This document shows positions 1-6,826 of a stretch of 10,699 nt of DNA, one piece after another. The notes below the pieces were generated by a model, which ran no database searches, had not been told where the DNA came from, and worked only from the letters and a program-made list of their open reading frames with translations. A program made the position numbers and the translations under genes. Source of the DNA: CAYYHA01 sp964471535 (GTDB lineage Bacteria; Myxococcota; Myxococcia; SLRQ01); the NCBI GenBank assembly GCA_964471535.1, contig CAYYHA010000135.1:1-10699 (forward strand), in the 5' to 3' direction. How positions within the stretch are numbered: position 1 is the stretch's first letter; each line of letters begins with the position of its first letter.

Positions 1-1
1 A

Positions 2-700
2 CCCCCCCCAGCGGAGACGACCGAGCCCGCGGCGAGCACCGCGCCGGCGAACGCTTCGGAGCCCGCCGGCCGGGAGGCTGGCGCGACGGAGGCGAAAGGG
101 GGCGCCCCAGCGGCCTCTGGCGGCCCCACCCTTCCGACCGACTTCACAGTAGGGGTCGGAGCCGGCTGGGTCTTTCCCGGTGCGGAGGTCTTGAGCCCCA
201 ACGTGGGCCTCACGCGCCTTCGGGTCACCCCCGAGATCGAGGTGGAGGGAGCACTCAACCTCGGCTTCGGGAGCGGGTCGACGAAGACGGACATCAACCC
301 AGACGACAACACGATGGACACCGAGGACCGAACCGCACACTTTGCCCTCGCCCTGAGCGTGGACGTGCGCTATGCAGCGCTGCGGGGGGCACATGCCGAG
401 TTCGTCGCTGGTGGCGGCATCGGTGTCGGCTTTACGGGCCAGGAGACCGATCCAGACGGACCGGACAACATCCAGCGCACGCTGAGCACCAGCCTTGCCG
501 CCCAGTGGCTCCTCGGCGTCAACTGGTTCGTCACCCAGAACTTCGCCGTGAGCGCTGACGTGCGAAATCCCCTCCTGAGCTACACGAACCAGTCCACGGA
601 GATCCCCTCAGAGGACCGCGTCGATTCGACCACGAGCCTCGACCTCGGACTCATCTTCGCTCCACAGGCGCGGATCACTCTGCTCTTCTACCTGGACTAG
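2..700 (+). CDS. Probable outer-membrane beta-barrel protein, 3' part only
   Basis: The reading frame is open from the window edge, so the N-terminus and start lie outside; 232 residues are visible. TTG at 191 is internal and not the likely start, because the frame upstream of it is uninterrupted and has coding character. Residues 1-45 form a low-complexity Pro/Ala/Glu/Gly linker. From about residue 47 there are short alternating hydrophobic/polar strands separated by acidic, Asn/Asp-rich turns (for example around DPDGPDN), as in outer-membrane barrels. Strand-like stretches include TDFTVGVGAGWVF, AHFALALSVDVRYAAL, AEFVAGGGIGVGF, NFAVSADVRNPLLSY and SLDLGLIFA. The protein ends in LLFYLD, without the common terminal aromatic residue. 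I infer an outer-membrane location with a periplasmic linker. The specific function is not recognisable. The gene converges on hisZ across 99 nt in which I see no convincing terminator. Confidence 0.7.
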   Translation, partial: PPPAETTEPAASTAPANASEPAGREAGATEAKGGAPAASGGPTLPTDFTVGVGAGWVFPGAEVLSPNVGLTRLRVTPEIEVEGALNLGFGSGSTKTDINPDDNTMDTEDRTAHFALALSVDVRYAALRGAHAEFVAGGGIGVGFTGQETDPDGPDNIQRTLSTSLAAQWLLGVNWFVTQNFAVSADVRNPLLSYTNQSTEIPSEDRVDSTTSLDLGLIFAPQARITLLFYLD

Positions 701-799
701 CGCTCCCTGGAAGGCAGGTGCGCGGTAGCTGCGGGCCGTCCCAGTGCTCCGCATCCGGGCCCGTCGCGACCAGGTGAAGCGCGCGCCACGGCGCCCTGC

Positions 800-2017
800 T
801 CAGCCACCACCGGGGGCAAGCGGGCGCAGAGCGCCGCGGCTGAAGCGGAGGACCTGACCGACACCAAGGGAGCGGGCCAGGCTCCATGCCGCAGCGGGCG
901 CCAGCGCGCCATCGTGAACCACGACCCGCTGCCCCGCCCGCCGCAGCCGTCGCGCCTCGGCCAGCACCCGGTCCAGGCGCGCGCGACCCCGCAGCAGAAG
1001 GATACCGCCGGGGGACGCGGCATCCGGCTCGAGCGCCGTGAGCAGGTCGGTGAGGTCGACGGCGAGGCCCACCGCGGGCGCGGGGGCCCCGTAGCGGGCG
1101 AGGAGCCCGTCGTAGCGGCCGCCGCGCGCGACCTCGGCGCCGACGCCCTCGGCGAAGGCGTGGACCGTGAGGCCGGTGTAGTACCCGTAGCCTCGATTCT
1201 CCCCGAGGTCGGTTGTGATCTGCGCCCGCACCTCGAGCTGCGAGAGGCGCTCGATCAGCGCCTCCACCTCATCGACGCAGGCCTCACCCGCGCGAGCGCG
1301 ACGCGCGATGCGCCGAGCCGCCGCCAGCGAACCGTGTCCCCACAGGTCACACAGCTCTGGGAGGAGACGCCGTACGCGGCGGCCCTTGGGCGTGGCGCCG
1401 CCGGCCTGGCGTAGGAGCGTCTCGATGGCCCCTGCATCCTTCCGCCCCAGCGCTGCTTCCACCTCGGCGCGCACGGTGCTGCTCAACTCGGCAGCCCCGA
1501 GGACGGCCTCGAGGAAGCCAGCGTGACCGATGTCCAGGGTGGGATCCGCAACGCCCACTGCCTCGAGACCATCGAGGCAGAGCAGCACGATCTCGAGATC
1601 GTGGAGCGGGCCCGCCCCGCCGAGGCATTCCACCCCGGTCTGGAAGATTTCCTTCGGGCGACCCGGGCGATCCTCATGGGGTCGGAGCACCGGACCGGCG
1701 TAAGAGACCCTCAGCGGGTGCGCAGCGCCGGCGACCACTCGTGCGAAGATGCGCGCGACCTGCGCCGTCGGATCGGGCGCAACCGCCACCACCTCCCCGC
1801 TCTCGGGATCGACCGTGTGGTAGAGCCGTCGCTCCGACTCTCCGAGTCCTCGGCGCAGCAGCTCGGCCCGCTCGAGCGTGGGAACGACGACCCGGCGATA
1901 GCCGTAGCGCTCGAAGACCTCGAGCAGGGCGCCCGCCGCAGCGAGCAGGCGCGCCGCCGGCTCGGGCGGATAATCGCGCACCCCCCTAGGCGGTCCCAGA
2001 TCCACGGATTCTCTCAA
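800..2017 (-). CDS. hisZ: ATP phosphoribosyltransferase regulatory subunit HisZ
   Basis: HisZ is a catalytically inactive paralogue of histidyl-tRNA synthetase. It binds short-form HisG and gives it activity and histidine feedback control at the first step of histidine synthesis. The 405-residue product shows the class II core: an N-terminal GVRDYPPE segment (residues 12-19), a motif-2 region around residues 107-133 (GPVLRPHEDRPGRPKEIFQ), RGYGYYTG at 275-282 and GGRYDGL at 299-305. The DLGENRGYGYYTG form is HisZ-like rather than the synthetase's RGLDYY form, and the motif-2 tail reads RPKEIFQ where HisRS has RYRQFHQ-like residues. Residues 335-405 form a small alpha/beta tail. The start is TTG, 4 nt after the serA stop. 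An in-frame stop at 2030-2032 rules out any start further upstream. GTG at 2005 (residue 5), preceded by GAGAG at 5-nt spacing, is a credible alternative. No hisG is in the window. Confidence 0.9.
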   Translation of the reverse strand: MRESVDLGPPRGVRDYPPEPAARLLAAAGALLEVFERYGYRRVVVPTLERAELLRRGLGESERRLYHTVDPESGEVVAVAPDPTAQVARIFARVVAGAAHPLRVSYAGPVLRPHEDRPGRPKEIFQTGVECLGGAGPLHDLEIVLLCLDGLEAVGVADPTLDIGHAGFLEAVLGAAELSSTVRAEVEAALGRKDAGAIETLLRQAGGATPKGRRVRRLLPELCDLWGHGSLAAARRIARRARAGEACVDEVEALIERLSQLEVRAQITTDLGENRGYGYYTGLTVHAFAEGVGAEVARGGRYDGLLARYGAPAPAVGLAVDLTDLLTALEPDAASPGGILLLRGRARLDRVLAEARRLRRAGQRVVVHDGALAPAAAWSLARSLGVGQVLRFSRGALRPLAPGGG

Positions 2018-2021
2018 CCTG

Positions 2022-3605
2022 CTAGAGCTTCACGACACGCACACTGATGACGTGCTCGATCTCGCTGAGCTGGCGGATCGCCTCCGGGTCGTCCGAGTCC
2101 ACGTTCACCAGGGCGAGCGCCTCTCCCTTCGGGCGGTCGAGGGACAGCTGCATGCGGGAGATGTTCACACCTGCAGCCCCGAGGACACTGCCGATGCGAC
2201 CCACCACGCCAGGGCGGTCGTAGTTGTGGATCACCAGGATGGTGCCCTCGGGCACTGCCTCGAGGTCGAAGCCCTCGAAGCGTACGATTCGCGGCTCGGC
2301 ACGCCCGAAGATCGTGCCGGCCACGCTGAACTCACGGTCGCCCGAAGAGGCGGTGACCGTCACCAGGCTGGTGAAGACCTCACTCTCGGCTGCGCTCCGC
2401 TCCACCAGGGAGAGCCCGCGCTCCCGGGCCAAATGAGGCGCGTTCACTTCGTTGACCGGCACGTCGAGCTGCTGGGCGAGGACGCCGACCAGGGCGGCAA
2501 CCGAGATCGGGCGCACCGGGTGCTGCTGCACCTCGCCGGTCACCTCGATGGTGAGGGCGTCGAGGTGGTCGGGTCCGAGCTGCCCGGCAATCCGCCCGAG
2601 GATCCGTCCCAACTCGATGAACGGACCGAGCGCTTCGAGGAGCTCTCGGCTCACGGTGGGCAGGTTCAGTGCGTTTCGTACCTCGCCGCTGCGCAGGAAA
2701 GCGACCATTTGCTCGGCCACCGCTACGGCCACGTTCACCTGAGCCTCGGTGGTGGAGGCCCCGAGGTGTGGCGTGCAGATGAAGTTGTCCAGCGCGAGCA
2801 GTGGATGATCGGCAGGTGGCGGCTCCTCGACGAAGACGTCGAATGCGGCTCCCGCCACCTTCCCGCTCTGCAACGCGTCGTGGAGTGCGTCTTCGTCCAC
2901 GATGCCGCCACGGGCGCAGTTGATGATAAAGACGCCCTTCTTCATGGCGTCGATCGCCGCTGCATCGATGAGCCCGCGCGTCTCCTCGGTGAGGGGCACG
3001 TGTACGGTCACGTAGTCGGAGCGCCGGAACAAGGTGGGAAGGTCGACGAGTTGCACCCCGAGCCGCCGAGCCGCCTCCTCCGAGAGAAAGGGGTCGTATG
3101 CGAGGACCTCCATCTTCAGCCCCTTCGCGCGGTCGGCAACGATGCGCCCGATGTTTCCCAGGCCGATGATGCCCAGCGTCTTCCGGAAGAGCTCGCGGCC
3201 CTTGAACCGCGATTTCTCCCATCGGCCGGCCTTCAAGCTCGCCGTCGCCTGTGGAATCTTGCGGCTCACCGCCATCATCATCGCGAGGGTATGCTCGGCC
3301 GTGGTCACGCTGTTGCCGCCGGGGGTATTCATGACCACGACGCCGTGGCGACTGGCCGCCTCCACGTCGATGTTGTCCACACCGACGCCGGCACGTCCCA
3401 CGACCTGCAGCTTGGTGGCCCGCTCGAAGACGTCCGGTCCCACCTTCGTGCCGCTACGCACGGCCAGGCCGTGGTAGTCGCCGATGCACTCGAGCAGTTC
3501 CTCGTGTGACAGGCCGGGGCGGTAATCGACCTCGATGCCCTCGGCCTCGCGGAAGATCTGGAGGCCTTCTTCGGCCAGACTGTCGGATACCAATACGCGC
3601 TTCAT
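2022..3605 (-). CDS. serA: D-3-phosphoglycerate dehydrogenase (long type 1, with ACT domain)
   Basis: Oxidises 3-phosphoglycerate to 3-phosphohydroxypyruvate with NAD+, the first step of the phosphorylated serine pathway in the cytoplasm. The 527-residue length fits the long class. Order of domains: substrate/NAD-binding domain (1-315) with the Rossmann motif GIIGLGNIGR (145-154) and Asp171 after the second strand, as in NAD-specific enzymes; catalytic Arg232 (NCARGGIVDE), Glu261 (DVFVEEPP) and His280 (CTPHLGAS); an intervening allosteric substrate-binding domain (about 320-450); and a C-terminal ACT domain (about 455-527, VIHNYDRPGVVGRIGSVLG), the usual serine-binding regulatory module. ATG at 3605 is chosen because GAAGGG lies 9 nt upstream and family homology begins there (MKRVLVSDSL). 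The frame stays open to 3725, but that stretch is Arg/Pro-rich and lacks family character. hisZ follows after 4 nt, suggesting co-transcription. Confidence 0.96.
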   Translation of the reverse strand: MKRVLVSDSLAEEGLQIFREAEGIEVDYRPGLSHEELLECIGDYHGLAVRSGTKVGPDVFERATKLQVVGRAGVGVDNIDVEAASRHGVVVMNTPGGNSVTTAEHTLAMMMAVSRKIPQATASLKAGRWEKSRFKGRELFRKTLGIIGLGNIGRIVADRAKGLKMEVLAYDPFLSEEAARRLGVQLVDLPTLFRRSDYVTVHVPLTEETRGLIDAAAIDAMKKGVFIINCARGGIVDEDALHDALQSGKVAGAAFDVFVEEPPPADHPLLALDNFICTPHLGASTTEAQVNVAVAVAEQMVAFLRSGEVRNALNLPTVSRELLEALGPFIELGRILGRIAGQLGPDHLDALTIEVTGEVQQHPVRPISVAALVGVLAQQLDVPVNEVNAPHLARERGLSLVERSAAESEVFTSLVTVTASSGDREFSVAGTIFGRAEPRIVRFEGFDLEAVPEGTILVIHNYDRPGVVGRIGSVLGAAGVNISRMQLSLDRPKGEALALVNVDSDDPEAIRQLSEIEHVISVRVVKL

Positions 3606-3647
3606 GGTTTCGATCCCTTCTCGGCCCCGGCGATGACGCAGTGCGAC

Positions 3648-3676
3648 GAAATAGCAACGCCGGGGTCTGTGAGCAA
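3648..3676 (-). promoter_or_regulatory. Possible serA promoter
   Basis: On the minus strand TTGCTC (3671-3676) is followed after exactly 17 nt by TATTTC (3648-3653), placing transcription about 35 nt upstream of the serA ATG. Each hexamer matches the sigma70 consensus at only three positions, so this rests mainly on the spacing and on it being a relatively AT-rich spot close to serA. The -35-like hexamer overlaps one copy of the GCAAGGC repeat. Confidence 0.3.
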
Positions 3677-3733
3677 GGCGGCCCCACCCGCGCAGACCCG
3701 CCCGCCCCGCCGGCGAGCAAGGCACCGCCTTGC
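3673..3733. repeat. Three copies of GCAAGGC, two forming a hairpin/palindrome
   Basis: GCAAGGC occurs at 3673-3679 and 3717-3723 as direct copies exactly 44 bp apart; both are preceded by GA, giving a 9-base direct repeat. Its reverse complement GCCTTGC lies at 3727-3733. The last two form a perfect 7-bp inverted repeat around ACC. The element sits between the divergent serA and lipoprotein starts. It could be a repeated operator or an RNA hairpin in either leader. No T-run follows on either strand, so a terminator is unlikely. GC-rich sequence makes short chance repeats common, so function is uncertain. Confidence 0.4.
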
Positions 3734-3787
3734 GGACGCCGCGACTTTCGGGGGAGACTTCTCTGGCATGCAGGTACGTGTTGCGAC

Positions 3788-3792
3788 GGAGG
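3788..3792 (+). promoter_or_regulatory. Ribosome binding site that fixes the lipoprotein start
   Basis: GGAGG lies 5 nt upstream of the ATG at 3798. It supports this start over the longer open frame beginning at 3633, whose extra 55 residues would bury the signal peptide inside the protein. Confidence 0.75.
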
Positions 3793-3797
3793 GGTCG

Positions 3798-5333
3798 ATG
3801 AGACGCTGTTCACACTGTGTGGTGGCAATGGGGCTCGTAACCTGCGCTCTCGTCGGCTGTGGCTCGCCGCCAGCGCCCCCGGAAGGCCCGAGTGTCTCCC
3901 GCGTGGACCCCACCACGGTGACTGGAACGGTGTGGGGGGAGGTGCTCGACGCGCTGACCGGGGCCCCTCTCGAAGGGGCGACGGTGTCCCTGGCCGCCGG
4001 CGAGACGGCAACCACCACCACGACAGACGCCTCGGGCACCTTCCACTTCAGCGGCGTGCCCGCAGGCGGCAACGTCGGAGTGACCATTACGAAGGAGGGA
4101 TTCACACGGGCCACGACCCAGGTCTACGTCTCGGCGAGCGCAGGCAACTTCCCTACGGAGGGAGCTGGAGCCTTCGCAGGATCCATTTCTCTCTTCCCAA
4201 CCGACTCCGCGCTGACCGTGCGGGTGCTCGGCTACGACGGGCAAGCCATCGATGGCGCCACCGTGCGGGTGACCATCAATGGTGCCTATGTCCTGGGATC
4301 CAACGTCCGTGGCCGCTACAGCCGCTCGGGAGTCACCGCTGGGGGAATCGCAACGATCCCGGGGATCTTAAACCTCCTTGCCGCCTCTGACTTCAACCTC
4401 ACCTTCGACATCCTGGCAGAACCGGTCGATCGGGATGGGGATGGACTGCCCGAGTACTTGGGCCAAGCGGTCACCTACCCCGCGGAGGCCTTGGTGGCGC
4501 AGGGGGGCACGGTCGTCATCCGACTGGACCCGTTCGGCGGAGATCAGCCCCTGGTCGTCGTGGGAACCAATGTCAACTCCCTGATCAATGGGGTTCCTGC
4601 CCCGGGCGATTCCGTCGTGCCTGTGAACGGAGAGATCCGCATCGTCTACAATCAGCCCGTTGAGCCACAGAGCGTCCAGGCGATCGCTTTCTTGTACGAC
4701 GGTCGGACTCCGTTTCCCGTGAGCAGCCGGGTCGAAAACGGGTACACGGTCGTCATCTCACCCGCGATGCCCTACGATCCCGGACGCGAGTACCACCTCC
4801 GAGTCCAAGCGAGTGCCTTGGCGTCGAGCCAGTTCAACCCTGTTTCGCGTGCCTATGGCGCCTACTTTTCTGAACCGGCGAGTTCGGAAGTTCGGGTTTC
4901 GCGGGCGATTACCATCGACAGCAACGCCAACGGAGTCCTGGATGCGGGGGATCGGGTGGAACTGCAGCTCTCTCAAGTGGTTGGGCGTGGACTCGGCGAC
5001 CTGTTGATTCGCTTTCCGCTCTACTTCAACGTCGATTTCGACGGATCTGGGACGGTGGGCGACGCGCGCGGCGAACTCAACAGCGGCCTTCCCATCCGCG
5101 CCGAATCGAATGAGACGATTCCTGCCGGCCCCTTCGGCCCAAGCGGATTCACGAGGGACTACGCGTTCACGATGCCAGCGGGGAGCTACAGCTATGCGCC
5201 CAACATCAACCTTCCCTACATCCTCGATCTCGGCGCCTCGATGTCACCGGCCTATGAGCCGCTCCTCGATCCCAGCGGGCGCCCCGTGGCCACGCCCTCC
5301 AACCCGGAAACTCTGACGGTTTCCTTCCAGTAG
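3798..5333 (+). CDS. Large multidomain lipoprotein (carboxypeptidase-regulatory-like and Big_5-like domains)
   Basis: The 511-residue product begins with a lipoprotein signal peptide: basic MRRCSH, a hydrophobic core and lipobox LVGC, with Cys21 the lipidated residue and Gly22 at +2, so outer-membrane sorting is plausible. A Pro-rich spacer (23-40) leads to a carboxypeptidase-regulatory-like beta-sandwich at about 41-112 (TGTVWGEVLDALTGAPLEGA, then TTDASGTFHFSGVPAG). A second such sandwich is possible at about 137-243. Residues 266-360 resemble a Big_5/SbsA-type Ig-like domain (PGDSVVPVNGEIRIVYNQPV, later YDPGREYHLRV). Three acidic loops resemble calcium-binding repeats: DRDGDGLPE (211-219), DSNANGVLDAGD (374-385) and DFDGSGTVGD (413-422). 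No catalytic motif is visible. A structural or adhesive cell-surface role is inferred. The gene diverges from serA and converges on the enoyl-CoA hydratase gene with a 34-nt gap. Family assignments are by pattern only. Confidence 0.82.
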   Translation: MRRCSHCVVAMGLVTCALVGCGSPPAPPEGPSVSRVDPTTVTGTVWGEVLDALTGAPLEGATVSLAAGETATTTTTDASGTFHFSGVPAGGNVGVTITKEGFTRATTQVYVSASAGNFPTEGAGAFAGSISLFPTDSALTVRVLGYDGQAIDGATVRVTINGAYVLGSNVRGRYSRSGVTAGGIATIPGILNLLAASDFNLTFDILAEPVDRDGDGLPEYLGQAVTYPAEALVAQGGTVVIRLDPFGGDQPLVVVGTNVNSLINGVPAPGDSVVPVNGEIRIVYNQPVEPQSVQAIAFLYDGRTPFPVSSRVENGYTVVISPAMPYDPGREYHLRVQASALASSQFNPVSRAYGAYFSEPASSEVRVSRAITIDSNANGVLDAGDRVELQLSQVVGRGLGDLLIRFPLYFNVDFDGSGTVGDARGELNSGLPIRAESNETIPAGPFGPSGFTRDYAFTMPAGSYSYAPNINLPYILDLGASMSPAYEPLLDPSGRPVATPSNPETLTVSFQ

Positions 5334-5367
5334 CGACGGGTCGCCCCACGGGTGGGTGGCTCTGCGC

Positions 5368-6147
5368 TTAGCGACCGGCCCACTTCGGCGGGCGCTTCTC
5401 CAGGAACGCGGCGACGCCCTCCATGGCATCCTCGGTGAGGGTGTTGAGGGTGAGCTGTGAGGCCAAGAACTCCACGGCACGCTCGAGAGGCAGGCCCTCC
5501 ACCACCGCCAGCCCCCGCCGGCCGAGCCCCAGCACCGCAGGAGACTTCGATGCGATCGTCTCCGCGAGGGCGGCGGTGGTCTCATCGAGGCGCTCCGGCG
5601 AGACGACCTCATTGACGAGACCGATCTCCTGTGCGGTCGCAGCGGAGATCTTCTCACCGGTGTAGACGAGGCGGTTGACCCATTTCTGGGGCAGCGTGCG
5701 GTAGAGCACGGCGGCAATCATCCAGGGAAAGAGCCCTACGTCGATCTCGGGCGTGCCGAACTTCGCGCTCTCGACGGCCACGGCGAGATCGGAGGCCGCG
5801 ACGAGCCCCAGCCCGCCGCCGAGGGCGTAGCCGTTGACCCGCGCGACGATGGGCGTCCCGATCTGACGCATCTCCACGAGGAGGCGGCCGAAGGTCCGCC
5901 TGCCCTCGTGCCCATCGAGGATCCCCTCACCGGGCCCATCGGCGAGGTCCCCACCCGAGCAAAACGCCTTCTCCCCAGCGCCCGTGAGGACGATGCACCC
6001 GACCCCGCCATCGTGGTCGAGGCGGGAGAGCGCTTCCCGCAGCTCCTCCACCGTCTGCCGGGCGAGGGCGTTGCGCCGCTTCGGTCGATTCAGCGTGACG
6101 GTCGCGACACGCCCGCTCACTTCAATGGTGATGTCTCGAAAGTCCAC
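5368..6147 (-). CDS. Enoyl-CoA hydratase/isomerase (crotonase) family protein
   Basis: Members act on acyl-CoA thioesters, for example hydration or double-bond isomerisation in beta-oxidation. The 259-residue length is typical. The fold markers are present in order: VATVTLNRPKRRNAL (14-28), the oxyanion-hole segments AFCSGGDL (61-68) and NGYALGGGLGLVAASDLAVA (105-124), FGTPEIDVG (130-138) with the usual first acidic residue at Glu134, and C-terminal LEKRPPKWAGR. The position of the second catalytic Glu of classical hydratases appears to be Arg159 (NRLVYTG), and the usual PGAGGTQR-like segment is replaced by FPWMIAAVLYR. The enzyme may therefore be an isomerase or other crotonase rather than a standard hydratase; the substrate is unknown. 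The GTG start at 6147 has GGAGG 5 nt upstream; the longer open frame to 6267 would overlap the regulator gene. It lies 43 nt downstream of that gene, probably in one transcript. Confidence 0.9.
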   Translation of the reverse strand: MDFRDITIEVSGRVATVTLNRPKRRNALARQTVEELREALSRLDHDGGVGCIVLTGAGEKAFCSGGDLADGPGEGILDGHEGRRTFGRLLVEMRQIGTPIVARVNGYALGGGLGLVAASDLAVAVESAKFGTPEIDVGLFPWMIAAVLYRTLPQKWVNRLVYTGEKISAATAQEIGLVNEVVSPERLDETTAALAETIASKSPAVLGLGRRGLAVVEGLPLERAVEFLASQLTLNTLTEDAMEGVAAFLEKRPPKWAGR

Positions 6148-6152
6148 GTCGT

Positions 6153-6157
6153 CCTCC
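6153..6157 (-). promoter_or_regulatory. Ribosome binding site that fixes the GTG start of the crotonase gene
   Basis: On the minus strand GGAGG is followed by 5 nt (ACGAC) and then GTG at 6147. This decides the start against a 40-residue N-terminal extension that would run into the end of the upstream tetR-family gene. Confidence 0.8.
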
Positions 6158-6190
6158 CAGCGGGCGGCATCACCCGGCAGGGTCGATGGT

Positions 6191-6814
6191 TCAAGGGGCG
6201 AGGCCCCGAACGATGATCCGGATGGCGTCCTCTTTGGCGGCGTCGAAGGCACCTTCGTCGCCTGCATCCAGCGTGTGGAGCACGAAGCCGGTGAGGAGCA
6301 TCTCGATGGTTCCGAAGATCACATACGCACCGTGCATGGGATCCACGTCCCTCCGCGCCTCACCCCGGGCCTGAGCCACCTCGATCATCGCCGCAGTGCG
6401 CCGGAAGGTGTCCTCGAACTGCGCGAGCCGACGCTCCTCCAGGAAGAAGGGCGAGCGGGCGATTTCCAGGACCATGACCTGGGTCGCATGCGGATGCGCG
6501 CGATAGGCGTCGAGCGCCACCGAGACGATTTGACGCACCTTCTCGCCGAGTGGCGCGTCGCTCTCGGCAACGGTGGCGACGACCTCACCGAAGAGCGTCC
6601 AGCTCTCCTCGAAGACGCTCGTGAGCAGCGCCTCCTTGTTTTCGAAGTAGTGGTAGACGAGCCCATAGGCGACGCCTGCCTCGCGGGCCACATCGGCGAT
6701 GCGGCAGCCGTGGTAGCCCCGCTCTGCAAAGACCTTCACCGCTGCACGCAGGATCGCCCGGCGCTTCTCCTCACCGCCGCGCTTCTCACTCCGGCGCTCT
6801 ATTGCCTTGCTCAT
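6191..6814 (-). CDS. TetR/AcrR-family transcriptional regulator, FadR-like
   Basis: Ligand-responsive repressor of 207 residues, a normal TetR length. The N-terminal helix-turn-helix is clear at about residues 18-66: RRAILRAAVKVFAERGYHG, then RIADVAREAGVAYGLVYHYF and NKEALL. The C-terminal ligand/dimer domain (70-207) includes YVIFGTIEMLLTGFVL (164-179), similar by memory to the equivalent helix of Bacillus FadR, a TetR-type repressor released by long-chain acyl-CoA. Together with a crotonase-family gene 43 nt downstream and a FadR-like palindrome upstream (7121-7138), this suggests control of acyl-CoA catabolism plus autoregulation; that is inference. ATG at 6814 is supported by GGAGAG 6 nt upstream and by the family's usual N-terminus. 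The same frame remains open for 97 more codons to a GTG at 7105, but that stretch is Arg/Ala/Gly-rich and unlike a protein. Confidence 0.92.
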   Translation of the reverse strand: MSKAIERRSEKRGGEEKRRAILRAAVKVFAERGYHGCRIADVAREAGVAYGLVYHYFENKEALLTSVFEESWTLFGEVVATVAESDAPLGEKVRQIVSVALDAYRAHPHATQVMVLEIARSPFFLEERRLAQFEDTFRRTAAMIEVAQARGEARRDVDPMHGAYVIFGTIEMLLTGFVLHTLDAGDEGAFDAAKEDAIRIIVRGLAP

Positions 6815-6820
6815 CCCCGT

Positions 6821-6826
6821 CTCTCC
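6821..6826 (-). promoter_or_regulatory. Ribosome binding site for the TetR-family gene
   Basis: GGAGAG on the minus strand, 6 nt before the ATG at 6814. It supports the short TetR product over the 97-residue longer open frame. Confidence 0.65.

Noticed and set aside
701..799. Terminator between the converging barrel-protein gene and hisZ
   Set aside because: CGGGCCCG is palindromic but has no loop or T-run; nothing better is seen.
800..2017. Histidyl-tRNA synthetase instead of HisZ
   Set aside because: The RGYGYYTG form and the altered motif-2 tail (RPKEIFQ) fit HisZ, and the adjacent biosynthetic gene agrees.
2052..3509. Long plus-strand open frame (485 codons) antisense to serA
   Set aside because: It mirrors a certain serA gene in GC-rich DNA; its translation is His/Leu/Glu-rich with no motif, and no ribosome site or family resemblance is visible.
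3606..3725. 40-residue N-terminal extension of SerA
   Set aside because: SerA homology begins at the ATG at 3605, which has GAAGGG upstream; the extension is Arg/Pro-rich.
5330..5367. Terminator between the converging lipoprotein and crotonase genes
   Set aside because: Short arms such as CCCA/TGGG and GCGA/TCGC are visible, but stems are only 4 bp and no T-run follows on either strand.
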